IMG/VR virus record: IMGVR_UViG_3300027816_000167
Location: 1 to 44,715 of that record
Source: a virus
DNA: 44,715 nucleotides
Reading direction: 5' to 3' (one strand)
Part shown: positions 1-5,255 of the stretch, piece after piece
How the letters are laid out: each line of letters opens with the position of its first letter
Numbering within the stretch: the stretch's first letter is position 1
Notes under the pieces: model-generated
The model's database searches: none
What the model was told of the DNA's origin: nothing
What the model saw: only the letters and a program-made list of their open reading frames with translations
Made by a program: the position numbers and the translations under genes

Positions 1-91
1 CCTTTTTCAGCCGCTTGATTTCCTTCGCCTGCTCTTCACTGTTCGCAACTGCCGCGACAAGTTGGCTCAACAAATCAGAATTGACTAACAT
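1..91 (-). CDS. Partial CDS, N-terminus of a charged helical protein
   Basis: Only the first 30 codons are inside the window; the gene runs off the left edge. It starts with ATG at 91, preceded by GAGGTGGGTGAGTG, a plausible Shine-Dalgarno site. The visible residues begin MLVNSDLLSQLVAAVANSEE and continue into a Lys-rich helix (KEIKRLKK), suggesting an amphipathic or coiled-coil protein. Its start lies inside the 3' end of the 34-residue membrane protein (17-base overlap), so the two are probably translationally coupled. The family is not recognised. Confidence 0.6.
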   Translation of the reverse strand, partial: MLVNSDLLSQLVAAVANSEEQAKEIKRLKK

Positions 92-179
92 CACTCACCC
101 ACCTCAAGTAAACCGCCAAGATCAGCAAAAAAACCGCCACGATGCCGACTAGATCGTGAAGCGACAGCGACCCGTTCAT
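75..179 (-). CDS. Small single-pass membrane protein (34 aa)
   Basis: An ORF of 34 codons begins with ATG at 179 behind GAGG spaced 7 bases from the start, and stops with TGA at 75. It has a short polar N-terminus (MNGSLSLHD), one strongly hydrophobic helix (residues ~10-25, LVGIVAVFLLILAVYL) and a short tail with Arg and Trp, the pattern of a single-spanning membrane peptide. It follows a terminator and overlaps the next gene by 17 bases. Such peptides in phages are often lysis accessories or membrane-acting early proteins, but nothing here decides between these. The good ribosome site and hydrophobic composition support a real gene. Confidence 0.55.
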   Translation of the reverse strand: MNGSLSLHDLVGIVAVFLLILAVYLRWVSDVSQF

Positions 180-195
180 GTCATTGCCTCAAGGT

Positions 196-231
196 AAAAA
201 GCTCTGCGAGCAAGGGAGTCACTCGCAGAGC
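196..231 (-). terminator. Rho-independent terminator, minus strand
   Basis: A perfect 10-bp inverted repeat (GCTCTGCGAG at 201-210 and CTCGCAGAGC at 222-231) encloses an 11-base loop. On the minus strand it is followed directly by TTTTT (196-200). It lies about 100 bases downstream of the MazG-like gene and should end the minus-strand transcript coming from the replication side. Confidence 0.85.
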
Positions 232-329
232 CCCGAAGAATCCCAGGCTGGTTATGCTTATTGTCCGCCTGTTCCAGCTATGCGGAGCCCTGACAAGTGA
301 GGGTGTAGCGACTCACCTGCCTACAGGTA

Positions 330-866
330 TCACACTTGGTCGGCTTTTGGTATCAGCATCCGCCTTTCGGCAGGGTATGAGTACAGTGATATTTTACCAG
401 AGTCGATGTCTTCTCTGTCCTCTTTGCAAGCGACCGCTCGAAGAAGATCCTCGATCGCCGCTTCAGGCCCAATGAAGTTCGGACCTTTGCCCCATTTCGT
501 ACCACACGGAGCCTTGATCGGCTTGCCGTCCACCAGTTTCGTCGGCTGGCTTTTGATAATCTCGGCAACAACGTGCATGATCGGAATGCCCATCTTTTGG
601 CATTCGCTCAGGATGTAGACGATCAGGTCGCCGCAAGTATCGGCGAACGCAACCATGTCGATCGACTCTTGGCCCGTCTCGCTATTGAGGACAAGGGCCT
701 CGTCAAGCTCGGCGACTTCGGCTTTCAGTGCCATGTAAAAATTGTCGGCACGATCCATTCCAAGATTCGTCAGGCTCGTACTAACAGGCTGCAAGAACAT
801 TCGATTCATGCCTGCAATCATCTGGTCAATATCCGGGAACGTAACGGGCTCTCGTTCTTTGCTCAC
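330..866 (-). CDS. MazG-like nucleotide pyrophosphohydrolase (all-alpha NTP-PPase)
   Basis: A 178-residue protein starting at GTG 866 (AAAGGA, 7 bases upstream). Residues ~45-90 hold the all-alpha NTP-PPase signature: acidic helix KAEVAELDEAL (E50, E53), then ADTCGDLIVYIL (D76, D80), corresponding to the ExxE and (E/D)xxxD metal-binding pairs of MazG/PRA-PH proteins. The family hydrolyses (d)NTPs to monophosphate and pyrophosphate in the cytoplasm. Phage versions are proposed to adjust nucleotide pools or blunt (p)ppGpp signalling. The C-terminal ~60 residues (CGTKWGKGPNF onwards) are a phage-type extension of unknown role. It is the last gene before the terminator at 196-231. Confidence 0.75.
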   Translation of the reverse strand: MSKEREPVTFPDIDQMIAGMNRMFLQPVSTSLTNLGMDRADNFYMALKAEVAELDEALVLNSETGQESIDMVAFADTCGDLIVYILSECQKMGIPIMHVVAEIIKSQPTKLVDGKPIKAPCGTKWGKGPNFIGPEAAIEDLLRAVACKEDREDIDSGKISLYSYPAERRMLIPKADQV

Positions 867-908
867 AACAAATCCTTTCGTGAATGACTTACTGACAACG
901 CATGAAGT

Positions 909-1262
909 TTACGAATCGCTCAACAGTTCGTCAAGTGCCGTGTAAAGATAAGTCTCGGTTTTGTTCGGCATGGAGACAGCGACTCCCTTTCGGGGGTCGC
1001 TGGAAGTCTCGGTTCCGTCCCGGCACCTCGACAGCAATGGGCGATTGTTACGCGATAGCCCAGGGAAACCCTCACTCTCTCGCGCTTGCTTTTTACCGTT
1101 GCCTGGAGTCGTCAGCATGACAGCGGGAACACAAGACCGTCTATTGGGACCGGACGGTGCGGAGTCCTTTCGGAAAGATTTTCCCGGCCAATCGATCTGT
1201 GCTTTCGCCTTGGATGCTTGGCTTGGCCGGATGCCGAACGTATTGACTTTGCAGTTCGGCAA
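909..1262 (-). CDS. Doubtful ORF (117 aa, TTG start) over a structured region
   Basis: This minus-strand frame stays open for 117 codons from TTG 1262 but has no well-placed Shine-Dalgarno: the nearest, GGAGAAA, lies about 20 bases upstream. It resembles no family I know and is rich in Arg, Ser, Gly and Pro. Its last 20 codons (ATG 971 to TAA 909, MPNKTETYLYTALDELLSDS) look more protein-like and could be a separate micropeptide, although GGGAG before that ATG is buried in a hairpin. The region also has several strong inverted repeats, so it may be mainly an RNA element. I keep it as a low-confidence alternative. Confidence 0.25.
   Translation of the reverse strand: MPNCKVNTFGIRPSQASKAKAQIDWPGKSFRKDSAPSGPNRRSCVPAVMLTTPGNGKKQARESEGFPGLSRNNRPLLSRCRDGTETSSDPRKGVAVSMPNKTETYLYTALDELLSDS
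965..1262 (-). ncRNA. Candidate structured RNA region, unknown family
   Basis: About 300 bases contain four separate complementary pairs, read on the minus strand: TGCCGAAC/GTTCGGCA (1254-1261 with 1232-1239), CCGGCCAA/TTGGCCGG (around 1223-1230 and 1184-1191), CGCGA/TCGCG around an inner AGGG-TTT-CCCT, and CAGCGAC.CCC-GAAA-GGG.GTCGCTG near 976-1001. The last is an 11-bp stem with one mismatch and a GNRA loop in the minus-strand sense. No tRNA, tmRNA, RNase P or group I core motif was recognised. The pairs are visible facts; that they form one RNA is inference. Confidence 0.35.
1232..1261 (+). promoter_or_regulatory. Palindromic operator candidate over a -35 box
   Basis: TGCCGAAC (1232-1239) and GTTCGGCA (1254-1261) form a perfect 8-bp inverted repeat with a 14-base centre. 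The centre contains the -35 hexamer TTGACT of the forward promoter and the right arm lies in the promoter spacer, the geometry of a repressor operator. A further GTTCGGCA copy occurs at 963-970. The alternative is an RNA stem. Confidence 0.4.
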
Positions 1263-1270
1263 GGTACTAT
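1243..1270 (+). promoter_or_regulatory. Sigma70-type promoter for a small forward RNA
   Basis: TTGACT (1243-1248) is followed after 16 bases by TACTAT (1265-1270), 5/6 and 4/6 matches to the sigma70 hexamers. The predicted start at about 1274-1277 coincides with the foot of a hairpin, and an intrinsic terminator lies about 60 bases downstream on the same strand. It reads away from all neighbouring genes. Confidence 0.6.
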
Positions 1271-1273
1271 GTT

Positions 1274-1341
1274 GGTGTCACTTTCTCCGGTGACGCCAGA
1301 AAGAGCCCCGTCAGCGCCTTGCCTCGCTGATGGGGTTTTTT
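1274..1341 (+). ncRNA. Putative 68-nt small RNA with an anti-Shine-Dalgarno loop
   Basis: Between the forward promoter and the T-tract the RNA folds into two hairpins. Hairpin 1 is an 8-bp stem (1274-1281 with 1290-1297, one G-U pair) displaying the 8-nt loop TTTCTCCG (1282-1289). Hairpin 2 is the terminator. The loop is the exact complement of CGGAGAAA, the extended ribosome-binding sequence in the repeated leaders at 42.07, 43.69 and 44.17 kb. Complementarity to those leaders extends to 12 bases (1282-1293). The arrangement suggests a trans-acting antisense RNA that blocks translation by loop-SD pairing, or one titrated by those leaders. The architecture is seen directly; expression and targeting are inference. 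Confidence 0.55.
1306..1341 (+). terminator. Rho-independent terminator, plus strand
   Basis: CCCCGTCAGCG (1306-1316) pairs with CGCTGATGGGG (1325-1335), an 11-bp stem with one G-T pair and an 8-base loop, followed by TTTTTT (1336-1341). It serves the putative small RNA. The HNH-like gene ends at its distal edge from the other side; on the minus strand only CTCTTTCT follows, so it may act weakly in both directions. Confidence 0.85.
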
Positions 1342-1756
1342 ATTTGGTGTTCCCGATCCAGGAGTTTACTTCTTCCTGGCAGATGCGTCTTGGTGCGTTA
1401 GGGTTCACCAGACTGTTAAACTCTGTTAGGTCGTAGTCGTGTGGCCTGCTGGCCATCAAGGCCGCAAGCTGTCTCGCTTGCGGCCAGTTACCTTTGTGAA
1501 TGACCACCGAACTATTGCACTGCCAGCATGTCACCAGTACGGCGAATGGCTTGTCGAGTGCCTTGGCTCGGTCGGGTCCATTGGCGATTTCGTGGACGCA
1601 AAGCCTGCTGAGTTGTGGCATGGCTCGATTGCGTGGCCTGCTTGGGCTTGCCCCGCAAATCTCACACTTGCCTACCTGCTCAATCAGGTTCTTCCGCAAA
1701 GAGGCCACCGCCTCCATCAGAAGTTTCCTTTTGTTGCTTATCCGCTTCATCGCCAT
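1340..1756 (-). CDS. HNH-like zinc protein (138 aa)
   Basis: The protein has a basic N-terminus, then CEIC (C31, C34), CVHEI (C53, H55) and CWQC (C77, C80), followed by a WPQARQLAALM helix. This matches the zinc-stabilised beta-beta-alpha HNH arrangement (two CxxC knuckles around an H-E strand). The residue after the second CxxC, usually the final catalytic His of an HNH, is Asn here (CWQCN), so cleavage activity is uncertain. It overlaps the zinc-ribbon frame at 1680-1889 by 77 bases. The start is ATG 1756 (MAMKRIS), with ATG 1750 as an alternative; the Shine-Dalgarno is weak. HNH genes near terminases aid packaging; here the neighbours are recombination genes. Confidence 0.6.
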   Translation of the reverse strand: MAMKRISNKRKLLMEAVASLRKNLIEQVGKCEICGASPSRPRNRAMPQLSRLCVHEIANGPDRAKALDKPFAVLVTCWQCNSSVVIHKGNWPQARQLAALMASRPHDYDLTEFNSLVNPNAPRRICQEEVNSWIGNTK

Positions 1757-1889
1757 AGCGTCTTGTTGTCCTCTGTCCTATGTACTTGCCGCACTTGCCG
1801 CAGTGGACGCGAATGCTTCCATCTGGCTTGGGCGTGTCCTTGTAGTTGGCCGGATTGTTACAGCACCACTCGGAGCGCGGCTGACTCAG
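1680..1889 (-). CDS. Zinc-ribbon protein without canonical start; probable -1 frameshift extension of the SSB
   Basis: The frame encodes WCCNNP near its start and VHCGKCGKYIG about 20 residues later, a four-Cys zinc ribbon, then a polar tail ending LFAEEPD. It has no ATG, GTG or TTG: the only in-frame initiator-like codon is CTG at 1889, overlapping the SSB stop (CTGA) with a 15-base gap to the nearest GAGGA. Immediately before the SSB stop lies C CCT TTC, a textbook -1 slippery heptamer, with GAGGA 9 bases upstream as in dnaX. The coordinates give the independent frame of 69 codons from CTG; as a frameshift product it would add the same residues to the SSB. That it is coding is likely; how it is translated is inference. 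Confidence 0.6.
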   Translation of the reverse strand: MSQPRSEWCCNNPANYKDTPKPDGSIRVHCGKCGKYIGQRTTRRYGDEADKQQKETSDGGGGLFAEEPD

Positions 1890-2170
1890 AAAGGGAGTTC
1901 GGAATCCTCATTGAGACTTGGATTGCCGTTCGTCGAAGTACCGTCGCCAAAAGATCCTCGCGGTGAATCGCTGCTTTGGTTCTTCGGTTGAATGGAAAGC
2001 GACATGAACTTTTGCCCTGCCTTCTCCCCCTGCTTGATTTCCTTCGTCCATGCAGACAGCCAGTAATCAACTCCGTTGACGTTGATCGATCCTTTGAAGT
2101 CAGGATGATTTTCGCTTTGCTTGCGATCGTTCTTGAAAAGACTTCCGCGATTCGTATTGTCCCAACTCAT
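1886..2170 (-). CDS. Small single-strand DNA-binding (SSB-like) protein
   Basis: Starting at ATG 2170 (GGAGGA 5 bases upstream, ATGA overlap with rusA), this 94-residue protein has a compact beta-rich domain (DFKGSINVNGVDYWLSAWTK ~ residues 24-43) typical of small phage OB-like proteins. A disordered Ser/Gly/Asn linker follows, with the C-terminus EDSELPF. That acidic tip ending in Pro-Phe is the classic SSB interaction tail (compare DDIPF) recruiting partner proteins. Its place among resolvase, helicase and RecA-like genes fits a replication/recombination role. The last codons hold the slippery sequence C CCT TTC before TGA, so some ribosomes may shift and bury the tip under a zinc-ribbon extension. 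Confidence 0.65.
   Translation of the reverse strand: MSWDNTNRGSLFKNDRKQSENHPDFKGSINVNGVDYWLSAWTKEIKQGEKAGQKFMSLSIQPKNQSSDSPRGSFGDGTSTNGNPSLNEDSELPF
1897..1903 (-). other. Putative -1 programmed frameshift site (C CCT TTC)
   Basis: Immediately upstream of the SSB stop codon the minus strand reads CTC CCT TTC TGA. The heptamer C CCT TTC fits X XXY YYZ: the Pro and Phe tRNAs can re-pair on CCC and TTT in the -1 frame. GAGGA lies 9 bases upstream, the position of the stimulatory internal Shine-Dalgarno in bacterial dnaX. The next zero-frame codon is a stop, which favours pausing. The heptamer abuts the TGA, so its position may be 1889-1895 by strict count; treat the coordinates as approximate within 8 bases. 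No clear downstream pseudoknot was found by eye. Confidence 0.5.
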
Positions 2171-2547
2171 AGCTTCCTCCGAATTAAGATTTCGACCCTT
2201 GGGTTCTTGGAGTCTACTTCCCATTGTACCGGGTGGTAGTGGAACCCAGAGTCATTTTCAATGACGCCAGCTTTCTCGAATCCGTCCCATGCGCGTTTCA
2301 TCGCATTCATAAAGTTGTCTCGGTCGATAGTCCTCCTGCTTCTCTTGAACGCCGTAATGTAAACATCTGCCTCTTGCCATCTTGGGGCATCAACCCCAAG
2401 CCTGTTCAGTTCTGACAGTGCGACCAGTGCCGCCTCTGATTTCTGGACACTAGCCAGTTTTGATTTCTTTGACCAATGCCCAGGCCGATTCGGAAATAGC
2501 ATTGGATCGGGAAAGGAAACCACCAGCCGTATTTCGTTGATCGTCAC
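2167..2547 (-). CDS. rusA: RusA-type Holliday junction resolvase
   Basis: This 126-residue protein has the RusA pattern: FPDPMLFPNRPGHW near the N-terminus, then RRTIDRDNFMNAMKRAWDGF (D75, D77) and GVIENDS (D99), corresponding to the three catalytic aspartates that bind Mg2+. RusA dimers resolve four-way junctions and are common in phage recombination modules, where they trim branched DNA before packaging. The start is GTG 2547, overlapping the upstream stop as GTGA, with GGAA upstream. The stop overlaps the SSB start (ATGA), so the three genes are translationally coupled. Confidence 0.85.
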   Translation of the reverse strand: MTINEIRLVVSFPDPMLFPNRPGHWSKKSKLASVQKSEAALVALSELNRLGVDAPRWQEADVYITAFKRSRRTIDRDNFMNAMKRAWDGFEKAGVIENDSGFHYHPVQWEVDSKNPRVEILIRRKL

Positions 2548-2936
2548 TTGATTGCTTCCAACTGCTCTAATGCTTCACGCAACTGCTTCTTGAGTAGGTC
2601 AAGGTTGCCAATGCTCTGTGCGAAGTTGAGTTGCTCGCAGACGGATCGTACTGCAAGAATCTTGTTGCTGGCAAGTATCGCGCTGCACGCCGCCTGGACT
2701 GGTCCCTTGCCGTTCTCGACGGTCGCTCGCCGGTCTGCTAGCCATGCCTCAAGGGCGCCGTACTTCCCTTCGCGAAGCTGCCTGACAATTGGTTCGACTT
2801 CAGCCATAAACGATCCAGAGGGCATTAGCCCCTGTGCCTTCTTCCCGGCGTCTCCGTTCCCGGCAATGACTCCGAGCAGGAAGACGCTCAAGTCTCGTTC
2901 GTGCTCTTTGCTAAGAGGCTCTTTGTTTGCTGCCAT
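2544..2936 (-). CDS. Helical protein of unknown function in the replication operon
   Basis: This 130-residue, mostly alpha-helical protein is soluble and has no metal motif. Residues ~15-60 (SVFLLGVIAGNGDAGKK, then PSGSFMAEVEPIVRQLREGK) faintly recall the N-terminal domain of DnaB-type helicases, which binds primase or loader, so it might be a helicase-associated domain; this is weak. It overlaps the 3' end of the helicase gene by 26 bases and the rusA start by 4, which places it functionally with them. The start is ATG 2936 with a poor Shine-Dalgarno, presumably depending on coupling. Confidence 0.6.
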   Translation of the reverse strand: MAANKEPLSKEHERDLSVFLLGVIAGNGDAGKKAQGLMPSGSFMAEVEPIVRQLREGKYGALEAWLADRRATVENGKGPVQAACSAILASNKILAVRSVCEQLNFAQSIGNLDLLKKQLREALEQLEAIK

Positions 2937-4482
2937 ACAGTTCGTGCATCCCCAAGTCTGAAAGTTTTAGCCTCCAGTCGATCGTTCTCATTGGCATGAG
3001 CGGAAGGTTTCTCGGTGGCTTGTAACCGTACTTCCGAAAGAACCATCCTTCAAGCTGAAGGAATGATTTTTCTGGATGGTACTTCTTCCAACCAAAGTAG
3101 AGTTTTCTCCAAAGCAGTTCCGTGTTGGAATGCTTTACTCTTGGCTGGCGTTTCACCAAGTCTCCTTCTTTCGTAACGAATCGACCGTCCTCCATCATCA
3201 CCCGGCGAACACTCTTTGGGTGCTCGTATCCACACGAAGGGCACTTCGGCCCTTTGTTGCGTTCGGTAAAACAGTTCGGGCAAACGATCCCCTCTTGCCG
3301 TTCACCTTCACGGATCTTGTCTCGGTGCATGTTCGATGCCGCTCGCTCGGTCATTTTCCATAGTTCTTCCCAGGGCTTGTCCTCGTTCGGACTTCCGTGG
3401 TTGTGCCGGTATCCACCATGATCGGTAACTAGGCAGTGGTCTTTGGCAGGGTTCTTCGGGTCGGCTCTCATGCCTCGCCCGATCGTCTGGATAGCAGATG
3501 CAAGGCTCCCGATTGGGGTAGCGAGAATCAGGTGGTAGGTGCATGGAAAGTCGATTCCCTCCCTGAGTTTAAATCGGCAGGACAGCCCCTTGATGTCACC
3601 AGCAACATACTGCTCGCTGATTTCGTCCCAGGCTTTTCGAGACAGCCGGTATGTCTTGCCGTCTAGGTAGGCGTCGGTCGCGTCGATATGACACCAGCGA
3701 ACGCCGGTCTTCTCAAACTGCTGCGTCAGCCAGATGCTTTCCGGTTTGCCCGGCGCGTACAGCATGGCGTGTCGTGCGTCCGGGTTGAACTTCTTCCAGT
3801 AGTCAACAACATCGCCAACGATATGCTGCGTGAACTGCTTACGCTCTTTGCCGTTCAGCATGTACTCGCCGGTCACGTTCCGCTTGATCTTGTGGAGGTC
3901 TGGAATACTGATCGTTTTGACTAGGGCAGGCACAAGAGCACCGCAGTCGCGGTACTGCTTCATCGTGCCGGAAACAATCAGTTCGTCAGCCCAGTCGCTC
4001 ATGGCGATCGGTGTGGCTGTTAGCAGCACAATCGCCGCCTTGGCCTTCTTGTATTCGTCGAGGATCTTCTTCATCACCTTCGTCTTCTGGAGGTGAGCTT
4101 CGTCAACGATCACGACACCGGCGTCAAATAGACTCCACTGGTTCTTCTCGAATACCCTGGCCGCTTCTGTGTCTGCACTGCTGATCTGGACCTTCGCATA
4201 CGCATCGAAGTAGTCTGGGTAGTCTGCTGCCCGGATTCCGTGTTGAATGCCGAGCGCATTGAACCTTGCTGAAGTTTGACCTATCAGCAAACGCCTGTTG
4301 ACGTAAAAGTTGGCACCGACCCCTTTGTGTTGAGCCCATCGAATAAGCTCAATCGCCATCCGTGTCTTTCCGCAACCAGTCGGACCTTGGAGTACCACCG
4401 ACTTCCCTCGCTCAAGGAGCGGGATCGTCCTAGATATTCCATCGTGTTGCGGAGTCCAGAGGTCGGTGCCAAGCTGAAACAT
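2911..4482 (-). CDS. SF2 DNA helicase (DEAH type) with C-terminal zinc finger
   Basis: The roughly 523-residue protein carries the full superfamily 2 set: Walker A GPTGCGKT (33-40), motif II VDEAH (126-130), motif III LLTATP (~153-158) and the motif VI arginine finger QTIGRGMRAD. A four-Cys finger (CPNC...CPSC) follows. It resembles the RecG/UvsW/RadD group of phage helicases that remodel forks and D-loops. The upstream frame reaches GTG 4488 overlapping the previous stop, but ATG 4482 is better spaced from AAAGG (9 bases), so I chose that. It lies between the ParB-like and rusA genes; acting together in recombination-dependent replication is a reasonable inference. Confidence 0.85.
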   Translation of the reverse strand: MFQLGTDLWTPQHDGISRTIPLLERGKSVVLQGPTGCGKTRMAIELIRWAQHKGVGANFYVNRRLLIGQTSARFNALGIQHGIRAADYPDYFDAYAKVQISSADTEAARVFEKNQWSLFDAGVVIVDEAHLQKTKVMKKILDEYKKAKAAIVLLTATPIAMSDWADELIVSGTMKQYRDCGALVPALVKTISIPDLHKIKRNVTGEYMLNGKERKQFTQHIVGDVVDYWKKFNPDARHAMLYAPGKPESIWLTQQFEKTGVRWCHIDATDAYLDGKTYRLSRKAWDEISEQYVAGDIKGLSCRFKLREGIDFPCTYHLILATPIGSLASAIQTIGRGMRADPKNPAKDHCLVTDHGGYRHNHGSPNEDKPWEELWKMTERAASNMHRDKIREGERQEGIVCPNCFTERNKGPKCPSCGYEHPKSVRRVMMEDGRFVTKEGDLVKRQPRVKHSNTELLWRKLYFGWKKYHPEKSFLQLEGWFFRKYGYKPPRNLPLMPMRTIDWRLKLSDLGMHELYGSKQRAS

Positions 4483-4484
4483 CG

Positions 4485-5255
4485 TCACTTGCCTTTCAGA
4501 TCATTCAGCCAATCGTAAATCTTCGTGATGTTAAACCGAAGTATCTTGAAGTCTTCCAGCCTTCCAAGATCGCTCGCAATGTCTCGCAGTTGCTTTTGTA
4601 GGGAGGCAAGTGTGTCCATAGCATCCTGAACCGCTTTCGGGCTGGATGTCGGGGTTTTGCCTACCTGCTCGATTTCTTCCTTGAGAGCCTTCTTGCGTTC
4701 CTGCTTGTCTTCGACCGACGCAATCTCTTGCTGTCGCTCCCTGGGAATCTCAGCGATTTTGGAAACTGCCGATGCTGGCAATTCCTTGGCAACCTCTTTG
4801 ATTTCCTCCGGGCTTTTCTCGATTACATCGGCAACCGCAAGATCCCTAAAGACTTGGCGTTTGCTTCTCTGGGTAGCTTCGGCAACTGCTGCGACGGCTT
4901 GAACCTTGTTCGTGCCTTCGCTCGCATCCTGCATACGTCGCTGGACCATCTTCTGCGTAGCAAGAGCCCGTTGTGCAGGCGTCATGTTCCGCCGCATGAA
5001 CTGCCATTTCTCCATGAAGGCCATAGCCTCTGACAGCGTGTCAAAGATCATGTCTTCCGTTTTGAAGGGCAGTCCATGCTTCTTGCAATAGTGATAGCGA
5101 CGGTGGCCGTCGATGATATATCCCTGGCCACTCCAGACGATGATGGGATCGCGAGCCCCGCCACTAGCTTTGATGTCCTCCTCAAGTGATCGGTCGTCGT
5201 CCTCGTCGCAATCAGGAAGAAACGCCGCTAGTTCAGGATGGATTTTCAGTTCCAT
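4485..5255 (-). CDS. ParB/Srx-fold DNA-binding protein
   Basis: The N-terminal ~100 residues form a ParB/sulfiredoxin-like domain with the diagnostic IIDGHRRYHYCKKHG (47-61), preceded by an IKASGGARDPIIVW strand-helix, as in ParB/Noc/KorB nucleotide-binding domains. A helical region follows, including a helix-turn-helix-like VAEATQRSKRQVFRDLAVAD segment, and then a charged coiled coil to residue 256. Phage copies often act as transcription or partition regulators, or as replication accessories. ATG 5255 is preceded by GGGGAG at 4 bases and is preferred over ATG 5267, which has no ribosome site. The gene overlaps the SbcC-like gene by 23 bases and the helicase start by a few. Confidence 0.75.
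   Translation of the reverse strand: MELKIHPELAAFLPDCDEDDDRSLEEDIKASGGARDPIIVWSGQGYIIDGHRRYHYCKKHGLPFKTEDMIFDTLSEAMAFMEKWQFMRRNMTPAQRALATQKMVQRRMQDASEGTNKVQAVAAVAEATQRSKRQVFRDLAVADVIEKSPEEIKEVAKELPASAVSKIAEIPRERQQEIASVEDKQERKKALKEEIEQVGKTPTSSPKAVQDAMDTLASLQKQLRDIASDLGRLEDFKILRFNITKIYDWLNDLKGK

Noticed and set aside
887-899. 13-base match to the palindrome region at 29147-29159
   Set aside because: Matches of this length are expected by chance many times in 45 kb.
961-1293. Forward ORF (110 aa) over the structured block
   Set aside because: No ribosome site, no protein-like composition; it crosses the promoter and hairpin of the small RNA.
909-1340. tRNA, tmRNA or RNase P RNA in the gene-poor block
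   Set aside because: No T-loop, acceptor ends, or core signatures such as GAGGAAAGTCC were found.
1439-1991. Forward ORFs over the HNH-like and zinc-ribbon genes
   Set aside because: Their minus-strand counterparts carry zinc motifs and coupled starts; the forward ones do not.
1858-2070. Third-frame minus ORF over the SSB 3' end (70 aa)
   Set aside because: Overlaps the SSB and the zinc-ribbon frame with no motif and no ribosome site; a shadow.
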